DNA from: Thermoleophilia bacterium
GTDB lineage: Bacteria; Actinomycetota; Thermoleophilia; Gaiellales; Gaiellaceae
Reading direction: 5' to 3'
Length of the DNA: 64,000 nt
Assembly: GCA_023382435.1 (NCBI GenBank)
Contig: JAHDVS010000005.1
Span: 47,047-111,046 of the forward strand
The translations under genes and the position numbers were made by a program. Each line of letters starts with the position of its first letter. The stretch's first letter is position 1. This document shows, one piece after another, positions 25,987-34,937 of this stretch. The notes under the pieces are model-generated. The model was given only the letters and a program-made list of their open reading frames with translations. It did no database searches and was not told where the DNA came from.

Positions 25987-26301
25987 TCACCGGAGTTGTT
26001 CGATGCCGGCGACGATCAACCTCCATGCCGCGGATAGGGCGAGGATGCCGAGAATCGGGGAGAGGTCGAGCCCGACGCCACCCAGGCGCAGCCCGGGCAG
26101 GAGACGGCGAAACAGCGACAGGTACGGGTTCACCGTGTCGTAGAGGAAGCGCTGGAAGCGCGACAGCCACGGGCTGTAGGGAAGCCTGATCCACGACGTC
26201 AGGATGTAGACGAAGATCAGGAGCAGGTAGACGTAGTAGAGCGCCGTGACGAAACGGATCGCCGTCGAGATCGCATCGGCCAGCGGTAGCGGTTCGAGCA
26301 T
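25987..26301 (-). CDS. YggT family membrane protein
   Basis: 104 residues with two or three membrane helices; the conserved SWIRLPYSPWLSRFQRFLYDTVNPYLSLFRRLLP loop and LDLSPILGILAL are typical of YggT. Function unknown, possibly envelope biogenesis or division; its place between sepF and divIVA is conserved in many bacteria. Confidence 0.9.
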   Translation of the reverse strand: MLEPLPLADAISTAIRFVTALYYVYLLLIFVYILTSWIRLPYSPWLSRFQRFLYDTVNPYLSLFRRLLPGLRLGGVGLDLSPILGILALSAAWRLIVAGIEQLR

Positions 26302-26321
26302 CCCGGCTGGCTGCTTCCGGG

Positions 26322-26879
26322 CTACGCCTGGTTGAAGAAGCCGCGCTCGAGCATGCGCGCCCGCTCCTCGGCCGACACCTCGACGTTGCGAGGCGTGAGC
26401 AGGAACACCTTGTCCGCGACGCGCTGCATGCCCCCGCTGAGGGCGTACGTGAGGCCGCTCGAGAAGTCGATCAGCCGCTTCGCGAGGTCGGGGTCGGCGT
26501 TCTGGAGGTTCAGGATCACCGGGACCGAGTCCTTGAACTTGTCCGCCACCGACTGGGCATCGTTGAAGCTGCGCGGCATCACGAGGTGAACGCGTTGCGC
26601 GGAGCCGGCCCCCGAGCCGGAGACTGCCTCGAGCGGTGGGCGCTGGGCGGCGCGCCTCGACGCGGTCGCCGGCGCACGCGGGGGCGCGTCGGGCTCCGAC
26701 CAGTCGTCGAACTCCTCACGGGCGGGCCTGGGTCGATGGAGCCTGCGCACGTTCGGTCGCTCGGAGTAGCTGCGCTCGAGCTCGGCCTCGGCGGAGAAAT
26801 CCTCGTCCCAGTACTCGTCGTCCTCCTCGGCGATGCCGAAGTACACGAGCGCCCGGTTCCAGACACTGGCGAGACCCAT
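26322..26879 (-). CDS. sepF: Cell division protein SepF
   Basis: Membrane anchor for FtsZ. 185 residues: N-terminal amphipathic helix (MGLASVWNRALVYFGI), a disordered acidic linker (20-95), and the SepF core (about 96-180: VHLVMPRSFNDAQSVADKFKDSVPVILNLQNADPDLAKRLIDFSSGLTYALSG). Normal length. The gene cluster yggS-sepF-yggT-divIVA is classic; ftsZ itself is outside the window. Confidence 0.96.
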   Translation of the reverse strand: MGLASVWNRALVYFGIAEEDDEYWDEDFSAEAELERSYSERPNVRRLHRPRPAREEFDDWSEPDAPPRAPATASRRAAQRPPLEAVSGSGAGSAQRVHLVMPRSFNDAQSVADKFKDSVPVILNLQNADPDLAKRLIDFSSGLTYALSGGMQRVADKVFLLTPRNVEVSAEERARMLERGFFNQA

Positions 26880-26891
26880 TTGCTCGAAATG

Positions 26892-27500
26892 TTACCGCCC
26901 GAACAGAACGGATCCCACGCGGACGAAGGTCGCGCCCTCCTCCGCCGCGACCCGGTAGTCCTGCGTCGTGCCCATCGACAGGTCCGCGAGGCCATGCTCG
27001 CCCGCGAGCAGCGCGAGCTCGCGAAAGTGGGGACGGGAGCGCTCGGGATCGTCGGCGAGCGGCGGCATCGTCATCAGGCCGCGTACCTCGACGCCCGCGG
27101 CGCGTGCCTCCCGCAGAAACCGGGGGAGTTCCGGGGGCGCGACGCCCGACTTCGTTTCCTCCCCGGAGAGATTCACCTCGACCAGCGCCGGTACGGTCAG
27201 CCGGCGGGCCGCTGACAGCGAGTCGAGCGAGTGCACGAGCTCGCAGAGCCCGGACACGAGCGGCGCCTTGCGGGACTGGAGATGCCCGATGAAGTGCCAC
27301 CGAAACGCGTTCCCGTACCGCTCGTGCTTGGCGGAGAGGTCCTGGGCGCGATTCTCGCCGACGATCTCGATCCCGGCCTCGGCGAGGAGCACGAGCTCCG
27401 CGACGGCAACGTACTTCGTCGCGACGACGACCGTGCAGTGCGGCCCAACCTCGTCGCGCACGCGCCGGTACGCCGCCCGGATCTGCTCAGCCGACCACAT
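26892..27500 (-). CDS. YggS/PipY family PLP homeostasis protein
   Basis: 202 residues. Pyridoxal-phosphate-binding TIM barrel with the lysine in VVATKYVAVAEL, then GENRAQDL, WHFIGHLQSRKA, VEVNLSGEETKSG, LMTMPPL and LSMGTTQDYRVA. It buffers free PLP; no enzyme activity is known. Slightly short for the family (usually about 220). Overlaps the end of pgeF by 14 bases. Confidence 0.94.
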   Translation of the reverse strand: MWSAEQIRAAYRRVRDEVGPHCTVVVATKYVAVAELVLLAEAGIEIVGENRAQDLSAKHERYGNAFRWHFIGHLQSRKAPLVSGLCELVHSLDSLSAARRLTVPALVEVNLSGEETKSGVAPPELPRFLREARAAGVEVRGLMTMPPLADDPERSRPHFRELALLAGEHGLADLSMGTTQDYRVAAEEGATFVRVGSVLFGR

Positions 27501-28218
27501 ACCCGATCATTCCCTGCCGGCCGGTCAGTCCCTCGTCGCGGCGGTGCGAGAAGTAGCGCCCCGGGTCGCAGGCGGTGCAGCCGCCGACCCGCTCGATCCG
27601 CTCGACCCCGGCCGACCCGAGCGCGCGCTCGGCAGCAAGCGCCAGGTCGAGCCGCCCGTCACGGACGACGTCGTCCCCGAACGCGCGGCGGTAGGACGCG
27701 GCCACGTCAGCGCCGACCGCGTAGCAGCACGACCCGATTCCCGGCCCGATCGCCGCGGCGAGCGGGCCGCCGCCGAGCGCGGCGACGCCGCGCGCCAGGA
27801 TCCCGGCGAGCAGGCCTCGCCAGCCCGCGTGCAGCGCCGCGAGCGCGGGCTCCCCGTGCGTCCGGCAGAGCACGACCGGGAGGCAGTCGGCGGTCAGGAC
27901 GAGCAGCGCCCGGCCGGGCTCGTCCGTCCAGAGCCCGTCGCAGCGCTCGAGCGGCGCCCCCGGCTCGAGGATTCCCGCCGGTCGTGCGCGGACGACCTCC
28001 GCCCCGTGCTGCTGCCACGGGAGCTGGGCCCGCGCGGCGTCCGCCCCCGCTGCGGCGCAGGCGAGCCGGCGGTTCTCGAGCACGTTCCCGGGCTCGTCGT
28101 CGGTGAGCAGCCCCAGGTTGAGCGACGCGTAGGGTCCGCTCGAGACGCCGCCCTGGCGGGTCGTGAACGCGACCCGGTAGGGGCCGGGGGCGTCCCAGTC
28201 GTCGAGTTGCACGGTCAC
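27487..28218 (-). CDS. pgeF: Peptidoglycan editing factor / polyphenol-oxidase family (PgeF, YfiH)
   Basis: 243 residues. Zinc-binding motifs QQHGAEVV, LTADCLPVVLC and HAGWRGLLAG, plus IGPGIGSCCYAVG; together these define the YfiH/laccase-domain family. In E. coli PgeF hydrolyses L-Ser mistakenly placed in peptidoglycan precursors. GTG start overlaps the M50 protease stop by GTGA (28215-28218). Confidence 0.93.
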   Translation of the reverse strand: MTVQLDDWDAPGPYRVAFTTRQGGVSSGPYASLNLGLLTDDEPGNVLENRRLACAAAGADAARAQLPWQQHGAEVVRARPAGILEPGAPLERCDGLWTDEPGRALLVLTADCLPVVLCRTHGEPALAALHAGWRGLLAGILARGVAALGGGPLAAAIGPGIGSCCYAVGADVAASYRRAFGDDVVRDGRLDLALAAERALGSAGVERIERVGGCTACDPGRYFSHRRDEGLTGRQGMIGYVVG

Positions 28219-28835
28219 GCCCCGACGATCGTCCCCATCACCCTCGTCACCCCGTCGAAGGCGCTCACGAGCAGGTCCGTGAACGGATCCCGGAAGACGA
28301 AGAAGAGACCGAGGACGACGATCATCCCGTACTGGTCGAGGCGTGCCCACTGGCGATAGGTCGCGTCGTCCATGATGGCGCCGACGATCCGGGAGCCGTC
28401 GAGCGGCGGGATCGGGATCAGGTTGAAGATTCCGAGCACGACGTTGACGCGGTAGGCGAGGTCGACGACGTCGAGCGCACGGCCGTCGAGCCCCCCGTGC
28501 GCGACGAGCGCGAGGCAGCCGAGCGCGAGCGCAAAGTTCGTCGCCGGCCCGGCGGCAGCGACGACCGCCATCCCCTGCTTCGGGCGGCGGAAGTAGCCCG
28601 GATTGACGGGCACGGGTTTCGCCCAGCCGAACGGGAGCCCGGCGACGAGCGACGTGACCGCGAACATGAGCGTCCCGAGCGGGTCGAGGTGTCGGAGCGG
28701 GTTGAGCGTGATCCGGCCCTCGCTACGCGCCGTGGGGTCGCCGAGCTTCCAGGCGACCCAGGCGTGCGCGAGCTCGTGGAGCGCGAGGCTGAGGAGCACG
28801 CATGGCGCGAGCAGGAGGAAGAGCTCGAGATCCAC
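28215..28835 (-). CDS. Site-2 protease family M50 (short, PDZ-less)
   Basis: 206 residues, about five membrane helices. HELAHAWVA carries the zinc ligands and NLIPIPPLDGS the third, as in SpoIVFB-like proteases without PDZ or CBS domain. Its substrate is unknown. The GTG at 28835 (VDLELFLLLAP) is the first start before the first helix. It sits where ftsZ stands in many actinobacterial division clusters. Confidence 0.88.
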   Translation of the reverse strand: MDLELFLLLAPCVLLSLALHELAHAWVAWKLGDPTARSEGRITLNPLRHLDPLGTLMFAVTSLVAGLPFGWAKPVPVNPGYFRRPKQGMAVVAAAGPATNFALALGCLALVAHGGLDGRALDVVDLAYRVNVVLGIFNLIPIPPLDGSRIVGAIMDDATYRQWARLDQYGMIVVLGLFFVFRDPFTDLLVSAFDGVTRVMGTIVGA

Positions 28836-28870
28836 GGTGCTGACGGTAGCGGGTCGGACGCGAGCAGTCG

Positions 28871-31438
28871 CTACCCGACCGGGGCGATCAGCTCTTTCGC
28901 CGCGGCGAGCTCCGCGACACGCCCGTCCAGCTCGCCGTTCAGCTTGCGGCGCAGCACCTCCGCCAGGATCTCGCCGACCCTCGGCGACTCCTCGACCCCG
29001 AGCGTGGCCAGGTCGCCGCCCGAGATCTCGAGCGACACGGTGCGCAGCTCGGCGTAGTAGCGGCGAAGCCAGGCCTCGGCGGAAGACCCGGGTGCGGCGA
29101 TCGCGAGCGCGTGGAGGGCACCGTCGGGGTCGTACGGCTCGATCAGGCGGCGCGCCTCGGCGGGCTCCGAGACCTCCTCGAGCAGCGCGACGAGCCGCGG
29201 CGCGACCGCGACCGCGTCGGCAATCGCGTCGGCGTCCCGTCTGCGCAGCCTCAGACGACCGAACCACTCGTAGAGCTCCTCGGCGGGGAGCCTGCGCGCG
29301 AGCACCGCGAGGCGCGCTCGCCAGGGCGGCGCGTCCGGGGCGTGGAGCGCCCTCAGCGCGTCGATCCGCTCGAGCAGCTCGATCGATCCCAGGTCGGCGG
29401 ACAGGTGCGGATGGACGGCGTGGGCGAGGCCGAGCTCCTCGAGCCGCGAGATCGACTCCCGCACGTCCTGCTCGCCGAGCAGGAGCACGAGCTCGTCGCG
29501 CAGGCGCGCCGAGGACAGCTCGCCGACGAGACCCATCTCGACACAGGCGCGGGCGAGCGCAGCGGAGTGGCCGTCCATGCGAAATCCGTAGCGGTTCTCG
29601 TAGCGGACGGCACGGAAGATCCGGGTCGGGTCTTCGATGAAGGAGAGGTTGTGCAGGACGCGCACGACGCCGGCCTCGAGGTCGGCGAGCCCCCCGAACG
29701 GGTCGACGAGCCGGCCGAAGTCGTCGCCGCGGAGCGAGACGGCGAGCGCGTTGATCGTGAAGTCGCGGCGGTAGAGGTCCTGTCGGATCGACGCCTGCTC
29801 GACCGCAGGGAGCGCAGCCGGCTCGTTGTAGAACTCGGTTCGGGCGGTCGCCACGTCCACGTGGCCGCCCTCCCACTTGACGATCGCGGTGCCGAAGCGC
29901 TCGTGGGGGACGGCGCGACCGCCGAGCGCGGCCGCCAGCGCTTGCCCGAGCGCGATCCCGTCGCCCTCGACCGCGATGTCGACGTCGAAGCCCGGCTCGC
30001 CGAGCAGGATGTCCCGCACGGCGCCGCCCACCAGGTACACGCCCTCGAACGGGCCGCTGACGGCCTGGATCGCCTCCCAGACACGCTCGAGGCCGGGCAG
30101 CGCGAGCAGCCGCCGGCGCAGGTCGTGAGACGGGGGGCTCGACGCCGCAGTGACCGGCTCGCCGAGTCCGCGCAGGACGTCGCCGCGCGTGACGACGCCG
30201 ACGACCTCGCCGTCTCGGACGATCGGCACCCGCCCGGCGTGCGCCAGCGCGACGAGCCGCTGGAGCTCGGGCAGCGTCGCGTCCTCGCCGCAGGTGACCA
30301 CGTTCGTGCTCATCACGGCCTTGACCGGTGCGTGCGCGAGCCCGTGCCCGATCGCCTTGTCGAGATCCTCCCTGCCGACGACGCCGACCAGGTCGCGGCG
30401 CCCGCCGACCTGGATTCCGCTCTGGCGGTGGCGCTGGCAGAGCGCGATCGCGTGCGCGACCGAGTCCCCGGGGGAGACGAACCGCGGGGGTCTGGACATG
30501 ATCTCCCGGGCGACCAGCGGCTCCCGCACCGCTCCGGGGAGGGCGGCCAGCAGTCGCGCGCGCGCCTCGGCGAGCGTGCCGTGGTAGGTCGCGGACGCCG
30601 CCTGCGGGTGCCCGCCGCCGCCGAGCGCCCGCGCCGCCGCGGCGGCGTCTAGCTCCGGGGTGCGGCTGCGCAGAACGCAGACGACGCGCTCTTCCATCTC
30701 GACGAGGCACGCGAGCGCGCGGCAGTCGGTGAGGTCGACGAGCTTGCTGGCGAGACCCGAGACCCCGTCGACGTAGGTTGCCCACGGGATCGCGGCTACC
30801 AGCACGTCCACGCCCGCGACCCGGACGGGCTCGAGCGCGACGAGCAGAGCGTCGAGGAGCGCGCGCTCCCCGGGCGCGAGCGGCGTTCGCAGCCACTGGG
30901 AGACCATCTCCTGCCGCGCCCCGTGGCGCAGGCACCAGCCGAGCGCCTCGGCGTCGCGCTGGCTGGCTGTCGGGTAGGTGAGCGAGCCCGTGTCCTCGTG
31001 GATCCCGAGCGCGAAGACGGTCGCCTCGAGCGGCGTGACCGCGAGCTCCCGCTCGGCGATGATGCCGACGAGCGCGGTCGTCAGCGCCCCGTCGTCGGTC
31101 AGGACGGCGTTGGCGGCCGGCAGCCAGTCGGGTGTCTCGGAGCGATGGTGGTCGAACAGCACGACCTCCACGTCGGAGCGCCGGGTCAGCTGCTCGAGCT
31201 CGCCGAGCCGGGACGGGTCGGTGGTCTCGACCGCCACGAGCCGTGTGACGGCGTCGAGGTCGATCCGCGAGACATCGACGAGGTCGAGTTCGTCCGCGTG
31301 CAGCCGGTAGAACTCCCGCACGTTGCGGTTCAGCGTCCCGTGCAGCACGACGAGCGCACCCGGGTAGAGCCGCCGGCAGGCGAGCATCGAGGCGAAGCAG
31401 TCGAAGTCGGTGTTGCCGTGCCCGGCGATCACGTCCAT
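28871..31438 (-). CDS. DHH phosphoesterase - CBS pair - tRNA nucleotidyltransferase/poly(A) polymerase fusion
   Basis: 855 residues in four parts. 1-150: DHH phosphoesterase (GHGNTDFDCFAS; DHHRS). About 210-310: DHHA1 (GGGGHPQAA). About 320-435: two CBS domains (VSPGDSVAHAI; GVVGREDLDKAI; VVTRGDVLRGL). From about 460: class II nucleotidyltransferase head (LVGGAVRDILLGEPGFDVDIAVEGD with the GG and DxD motifs; RRDFTINALA; EDPTRIFRAVR) and the helical body. The same architecture occurs in A-adding enzymes of other deep bacterial groups. It may add CCA or A to tRNAs (tRNA-Pro here lacks encoded CCA), with the CBS pair sensing adenylates. Transcribed away from ettA. Confidence 0.9.
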   Translation of the reverse strand: MDVIAGHGNTDFDCFASMLACRRLYPGALVVLHGTLNRNVREFYRLHADELDLVDVSRIDLDAVTRLVAVETTDPSRLGELEQLTRRSDVEVVLFDHHRSETPDWLPAANAVLTDDGALTTALVGIIAERELAVTPLEATVFALGIHEDTGSLTYPTASQRDAEALGWCLRHGARQEMVSQWLRTPLAPGERALLDALLVALEPVRVAGVDVLVAAIPWATYVDGVSGLASKLVDLTDCRALACLVEMEERVVCVLRSRTPELDAAAAARALGGGGHPQAASATYHGTLAEARARLLAALPGAVREPLVAREIMSRPPRFVSPGDSVAHAIALCQRHRQSGIQVGGRRDLVGVVGREDLDKAIGHGLAHAPVKAVMSTNVVTCGEDATLPELQRLVALAHAGRVPIVRDGEVVGVVTRGDVLRGLGEPVTAASSPPSHDLRRRLLALPGLERVWEAIQAVSGPFEGVYLVGGAVRDILLGEPGFDVDIAVEGDGIALGQALAAALGGRAVPHERFGTAIVKWEGGHVDVATARTEFYNEPAALPAVEQASIRQDLYRRDFTINALAVSLRGDDFGRLVDPFGGLADLEAGVVRVLHNLSFIEDPTRIFRAVRYENRYGFRMDGHSAALARACVEMGLVGELSSARLRDELVLLLGEQDVRESISRLEELGLAHAVHPHLSADLGSIELLERIDALRALHAPDAPPWRARLAVLARRLPAEELYEWFGRLRLRRRDADAIADAVAVAPRLVALLEEVSEPAEARRLIEPYDPDGALHALAIAAPGSSAEAWLRRYYAELRTVSLEISGGDLATLGVEESPRVGEILAEVLRRKLNGELDGRVAELAAAKELIAPVG

Positions 31439-31592
31439 GCGCCCCAGTGTAGGCGCGGCCCGCGCGGGGTCAGATCGCGCGTTGCCACACCCATGCCGGG
31501 ATCCGGCGCGCCCACGCGAGGCGGCCACTTCGCGCGCGGCAAGCCAGGACGCGTCGGTGGAAGACCTGACTTCCCGCCTACACTCCCGTGCG

Positions 31593-33266
31593 ATGAGCGG
31601 CGACTACGTCTACACGATGTACCGGGCCGACAAGTTCTACGGCCCCGACCGGCAGGTGCTGGCTGGCATCTCGCTCTCGTTCCTGCCCGGGGCGAAGATC
31701 GGCGTGATCGGCCCGAACGGCGCGGGCAAGTCGACGCTGCTGCGGATCATGGCCGGGCTCGAGGAGCCCTCCTCCGGGGTCGCCGAGCTCGCCCCCGGGG
31801 CGACCGTCGGGCTGCTTTCGCAGGAGCCCGAGCTCGACCCGGGGAAGGACGTGCGCGGGAACGTCGAGGACGGCGTGCGCGCGCTACGCGATCTGCTCGA
31901 CCGCTTCAACGCGATCTCGGCGGCGTTCGCCGAGCCGGACGCCGACTTCGACGCGTTGCTCGTCGAGCAGGGCCGGGTGCAGGAGGAGATCGACCGCCAC
32001 GACGCCTGGGCTCTCGACGAGCGGCTCGACCGGGCGCTGGACGCTCTGCGCTGTCCCCCGGGCGACCAGGACGTCGCCACCCTGTCCGGCGGCGAGCGGC
32101 GCCGCGTCGCGCTCTGCCGCCTGCTGCTCGCCGCCCCCGGCCTGCTGCTCCTCGACGAGCCCACGAACCACCTGGACGCGGAGTCCGTCGCCTGGCTCGA
32201 GCGTTTCCTCGAGGCCTACCGGGGCACCGTGATCGCCGTCACCCACGACCGCTACTTCCTCGATAACGTCGCCGGCTGGATCCTCGAGCTCGACCGGGGC
32301 CGCGGGCTCCCGTTCAGGGGGAACTACTCCTCGTGGCTCGAGCAGAAGGAGGCCCGCCTCGCCGGCGAGGAGAAGCAGGTGTCCGCGCGGCGCCGCACGC
32401 TTCAGCGGGAGCTCGAATGGGTGCGGCTGAGCCCCCGCGCGCGCCACGCCAAGTCGAAGGCGCGCCTCGCCGCCTACGAGCGGCTGCTGGCCGAGGAGGA
32501 GCAGGTGCGACTCGACACGGTCGAGATCCACATCCCGGCGGGGCCGCGGCTCGGCGACCTCGTGGTCGAGGCCGTGGGCCTTGGCAAGGGCTTCGGCGAC
32601 CGCCTGCTCTTCGAGGGGCTCACGTTCTCGCTGCCGCCCGGCGGGATCGTCGGCGTGATCGGCCCGAACGGCGCGGGCAAGACGACGCTGTTTCGGCTGA
32701 TCGCCGGCGAGCTCGAGCCCGACGCGGGGACGCTGCGCGTCGGCGACACCGTCCAGCTCGCGTACGTCGACCAGAGCCGCGAGGGGCTCGACGCGCGGAG
32801 CACGGTCTGGAAGGAGATCTCGGGCGGCCAGGACACGCTGCGGCTCGGGCGGCGCGAGGTCAGCTCGCGCCAGTACGTCTCCTGGTTCAATTTCCGCGGC
32901 GGCGACCAGGAGAAGCGGGTCTCCGACCTCTCCGGCGGCGAGCGCAACCGCGTGCACCTCGCGAAGCTGCTCTCGTCGGGCGGCAACCTGATCCTGCTCG
33001 ACGAGCCGACGAACGACCTCGATGTCGACACGCTGCGGGCGCTCGAGCAGGCCCTCCTCGACTTCGCCGGTTGCGCGGTCGTGATCTCGCACGACCGCTG
33101 GTTCCTCGACCGGATCGCCACGCACGTGCTCGCCTTCGAGGGGGACTCTCGCGCCGTCTGGTTCGAGGGCACGTACGCCGAGTACGAGGAGAGCCGCCGT
33201 GAGCGCCTCGGCGCCGACGCCGACCAGCCCCACCGGATCCGCTACCGCCCGCTCGTGCGCCCGTGA
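31593..33266 (+). CDS. ettA: ABC-F translation factor EttA
   Basis: Soluble tandem-ATPase that gates the ribosome's first translocation by energy state. 557 residues (E. coli EttA 555). Two nucleotide-binding domains: Walker A GPNGAGKST and GPNGAGKTT, signatures LSGGERRRVA and LSGGERNRVH, Walker B LLLLDEPTNHLD and LILLDEPTNDLD; the EttA arm and linker lie between. TACACT at 31579-31584 ends 8 bases before ATG, with no Shine-Dalgarno, so the message is probably leaderless. The next gene overlaps by GTGA. Confidence 0.94.
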   Translation: MSGDYVYTMYRADKFYGPDRQVLAGISLSFLPGAKIGVIGPNGAGKSTLLRIMAGLEEPSSGVAELAPGATVGLLSQEPELDPGKDVRGNVEDGVRALRDLLDRFNAISAAFAEPDADFDALLVEQGRVQEEIDRHDAWALDERLDRALDALRCPPGDQDVATLSGGERRRVALCRLLLAAPGLLLLDEPTNHLDAESVAWLERFLEAYRGTVIAVTHDRYFLDNVAGWILELDRGRGLPFRGNYSSWLEQKEARLAGEEKQVSARRRTLQRELEWVRLSPRARHAKSKARLAAYERLLAEEEQVRLDTVEIHIPAGPRLGDLVVEAVGLGKGFGDRLLFEGLTFSLPPGGIVGVIGPNGAGKTTLFRLIAGELEPDAGTLRVGDTVQLAYVDQSREGLDARSTVWKEISGGQDTLRLGRREVSSRQYVSWFNFRGGDQEKRVSDLSGGERNRVHLAKLLSSGGNLILLDEPTNDLDVDTLRALEQALLDFAGCAVVISHDRWFLDRIATHVLAFEGDSRAVWFEGTYAEYEESRRERLGADADQPHRIRYRPLVRP

Positions 33267-34441
33267 CCGCCCGCGTCGCGCCGTCGCTCGCGGACGTCGA
33301 GTACTCACGGATCCGGGAGCTCGCGGAGCTCGCGATGCCGATGGAGGGCGTTCTGCGCCTCTACTTCGGCGAGTCGAACCTCCCCACCCCCGGCTTCATC
33401 AAGGACGCCGCCGCCCGCGCGCTCGCGGACGGCTACACGTTCTACTCGGAGAACGCGGGGCTCCCCTCGCTGCGGGCGGCGCTCGCGGCGAAGACGGCCG
33501 AGCTGCACGGGGTCGAGCTCGACCCGGCGAGCGAGCTCGTCGTCACCGCCTCCGGGGTGCAGGCGCTGCACATGGCGATCCGGGGGGTGCTCGACCCGGG
33601 CGACGAGGCGATCGTGCTCAGCCCGGTGTGGCCGAACGGGCCTGCGAGCGTGCGGATGGCGGGCGCGCACCCGGTCGAGTTGCCCCACCCGTTCTCGGGC
33701 GGGCGCTTCGGGCTCGACCTGGGCGCGATCGAGGCGGCCGTCACGCCCCGCACGCGCCTCCTGCTCGTCACATCGCCCTCGAACCCGCTCGGCTGGGTCG
33801 CGACCGTCGAGGAGCAGCGCGCGCTGCTCGAGCTGACACGACGCCACGGTCTCTGGCTCGTCGCGGACGAGGTCTACGAGCGGCTCTGGTACGCGGCTCC
33901 CGGACCAGGCCAGCCCGCGCCCTCGATCCTGCGCCTCGCGACACGCGACGACGCCGTCGCGGTCGTTCACTCGTTCTCGAAGACGTACTGCATGACCGGC
34001 TGGCGGGTCGGCTGGCTCGCCGCCCGGCGCGACCTCGCGCTGCGGATCGGCCAGCTCAACGAGTACGTGGTCTCGCACGCTGCCACGTTCGCCCAGAAGG
34101 CCGCGGAGGTCGCGCTCGCGGAGGGCGAGCCCTGGATCAGCGAGCTCGTCGGCCAGCTCCGGCGAAACCGCGACCGCTGCCTCGCCGCGCTACGCTCGCT
34201 GCCGGGCGTGACCGTGCCCGAGCCGGAGGGAGCGTTCTACCTGTTCCCGCGCGTCGAGGGGCTCGAGGACTCGTTCGACTTCTGCCGGCGACTCCTGCTC
34301 GAGGAGCGGGTCGGGATCGCCCCCGGGGTCGCGTTCGGGCCCGGCGGCGAGGGCTCGCTGCGGATCTGCTACGCCGCGGAGTCGTCCGTGCTCGAGCCGG
34401 CGCTCGAGCGGCTTGGCGCGTTCCTCGAGCGCACCCGCTGA
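33263..34441 (+). CDS. Class I/II PLP-dependent aminotransferase
   Basis: 392 residues of fold type I: YTFYSENAGLPSLRAALA, ASGVQALHMAI, SPSNPLGWV (substrate Asn), LVADEVYERLWY (Asp to PLP nitrogen), SFSKTYCMTGWRVGW (PLP lysine) and SLRICYA near the C-terminus. It is an aspartate-aminotransferase-like enzyme; the exact amino acid cannot be read from sequence. GTG start overlaps the ettA stop. Confidence 0.9.
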   Translation: MTARVAPSLADVEYSRIRELAELAMPMEGVLRLYFGESNLPTPGFIKDAAARALADGYTFYSENAGLPSLRAALAAKTAELHGVELDPASELVVTASGVQALHMAIRGVLDPGDEAIVLSPVWPNGPASVRMAGAHPVELPHPFSGGRFGLDLGAIEAAVTPRTRLLLVTSPSNPLGWVATVEEQRALLELTRRHGLWLVADEVYERLWYAAPGPGQPAPSILRLATRDDAVAVVHSFSKTYCMTGWRVGWLAARRDLALRIGQLNEYVVSHAATFAQKAAEVALAEGEPWISELVGQLRRNRDRCLAALRSLPGVTVPEPEGAFYLFPRVEGLEDSFDFCRRLLLEERVGIAPGVAFGPGGEGSLRICYAAESSVLEPALERLGAFLERTR

Positions 34442-34455
34442 GCCGTCTGGCTCAG
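34438..34455 (+). terminator. Hairpin at the aminotransferase stop codon
   Basis: CTGAGCC-GTCT-GGCTCAG is a perfect 7-bp stem with a 4-base loop; the stop codon TGA is in the left arm. It lies between converging genes and has no U-tract. Confidence 0.45.
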
Positions 34456-34484
34456 AGGTGCCCAGCTTCCGGCCGAGCAGCTCG

Positions 34485-34883
34485 TCAGGGTGGAGCAAGG
34501 ACTGGCCGGCCGGTCGCCTGCCACGCAACCATGCCGCCGCCGAGCTCGACGACGTGCGCGTAGCCAAGCTCGCTCAGCGTCTCGACGGCGACCGCGCTCA
34601 TGCGGCCGCTCATGCAGTACACCGCGAGTGGCGTCGAGCGATCGGCAGGGAGCTCGCCCGCCAGTTCCTCGACGTGGTCGAACGGGATCGAGAGCTCCGT
34701 CCCCTCGATCGAGCCCTCATCGGGAACATGGACGTTGATCGCGACGGTCTTCGGATCGGCGACCGCGAGCTCGAACTCGGCTGGCGTGAGGAGCCCAGGC
34801 GACGCGTCCGGCTGGGCCCCACCGGAGCAGGCGGCAACGCTGAGCAGGCCGAGCAGCGCGAGCGCAAGAAGTGACGGTCGCAT
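34485..34883 (-). CDS. Rhodanese-domain lipoprotein
   Basis: 132 residues. Lipoprotein signal peptide with lipobox SVAAC (Cys 19), then a rhodanese-like domain whose active Cys lies in VYCMSGRMSAVAVETL. Exported anchored rhodanese proteins may handle sulfane sulfur outside the membrane. It is the second gene after a promoter overlapped by a TACCC-N5-GGGTA operator, 54 bases behind the H/M/C-containing lipoprotein. Start ATG at 34883 gives a proper signal peptide. Confidence 0.82.
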   Translation of the reverse strand: MRPSLLALALLGLLSVAACSGGAQPDASPGLLTPAEFELAVADPKTVAINVHVPDEGSIEGTELSIPFDHVEELAGELPADRSTPLAVYCMSGRMSAVAVETLSELGYAHVVELGGGMVAWQATGRPVLAPP

Positions 34884-34937
34884 GTCGCACCCGGAGCTTG
34901 ACACCTGCAGAGGCGAAGCGTGAATCACACCGGCCGC

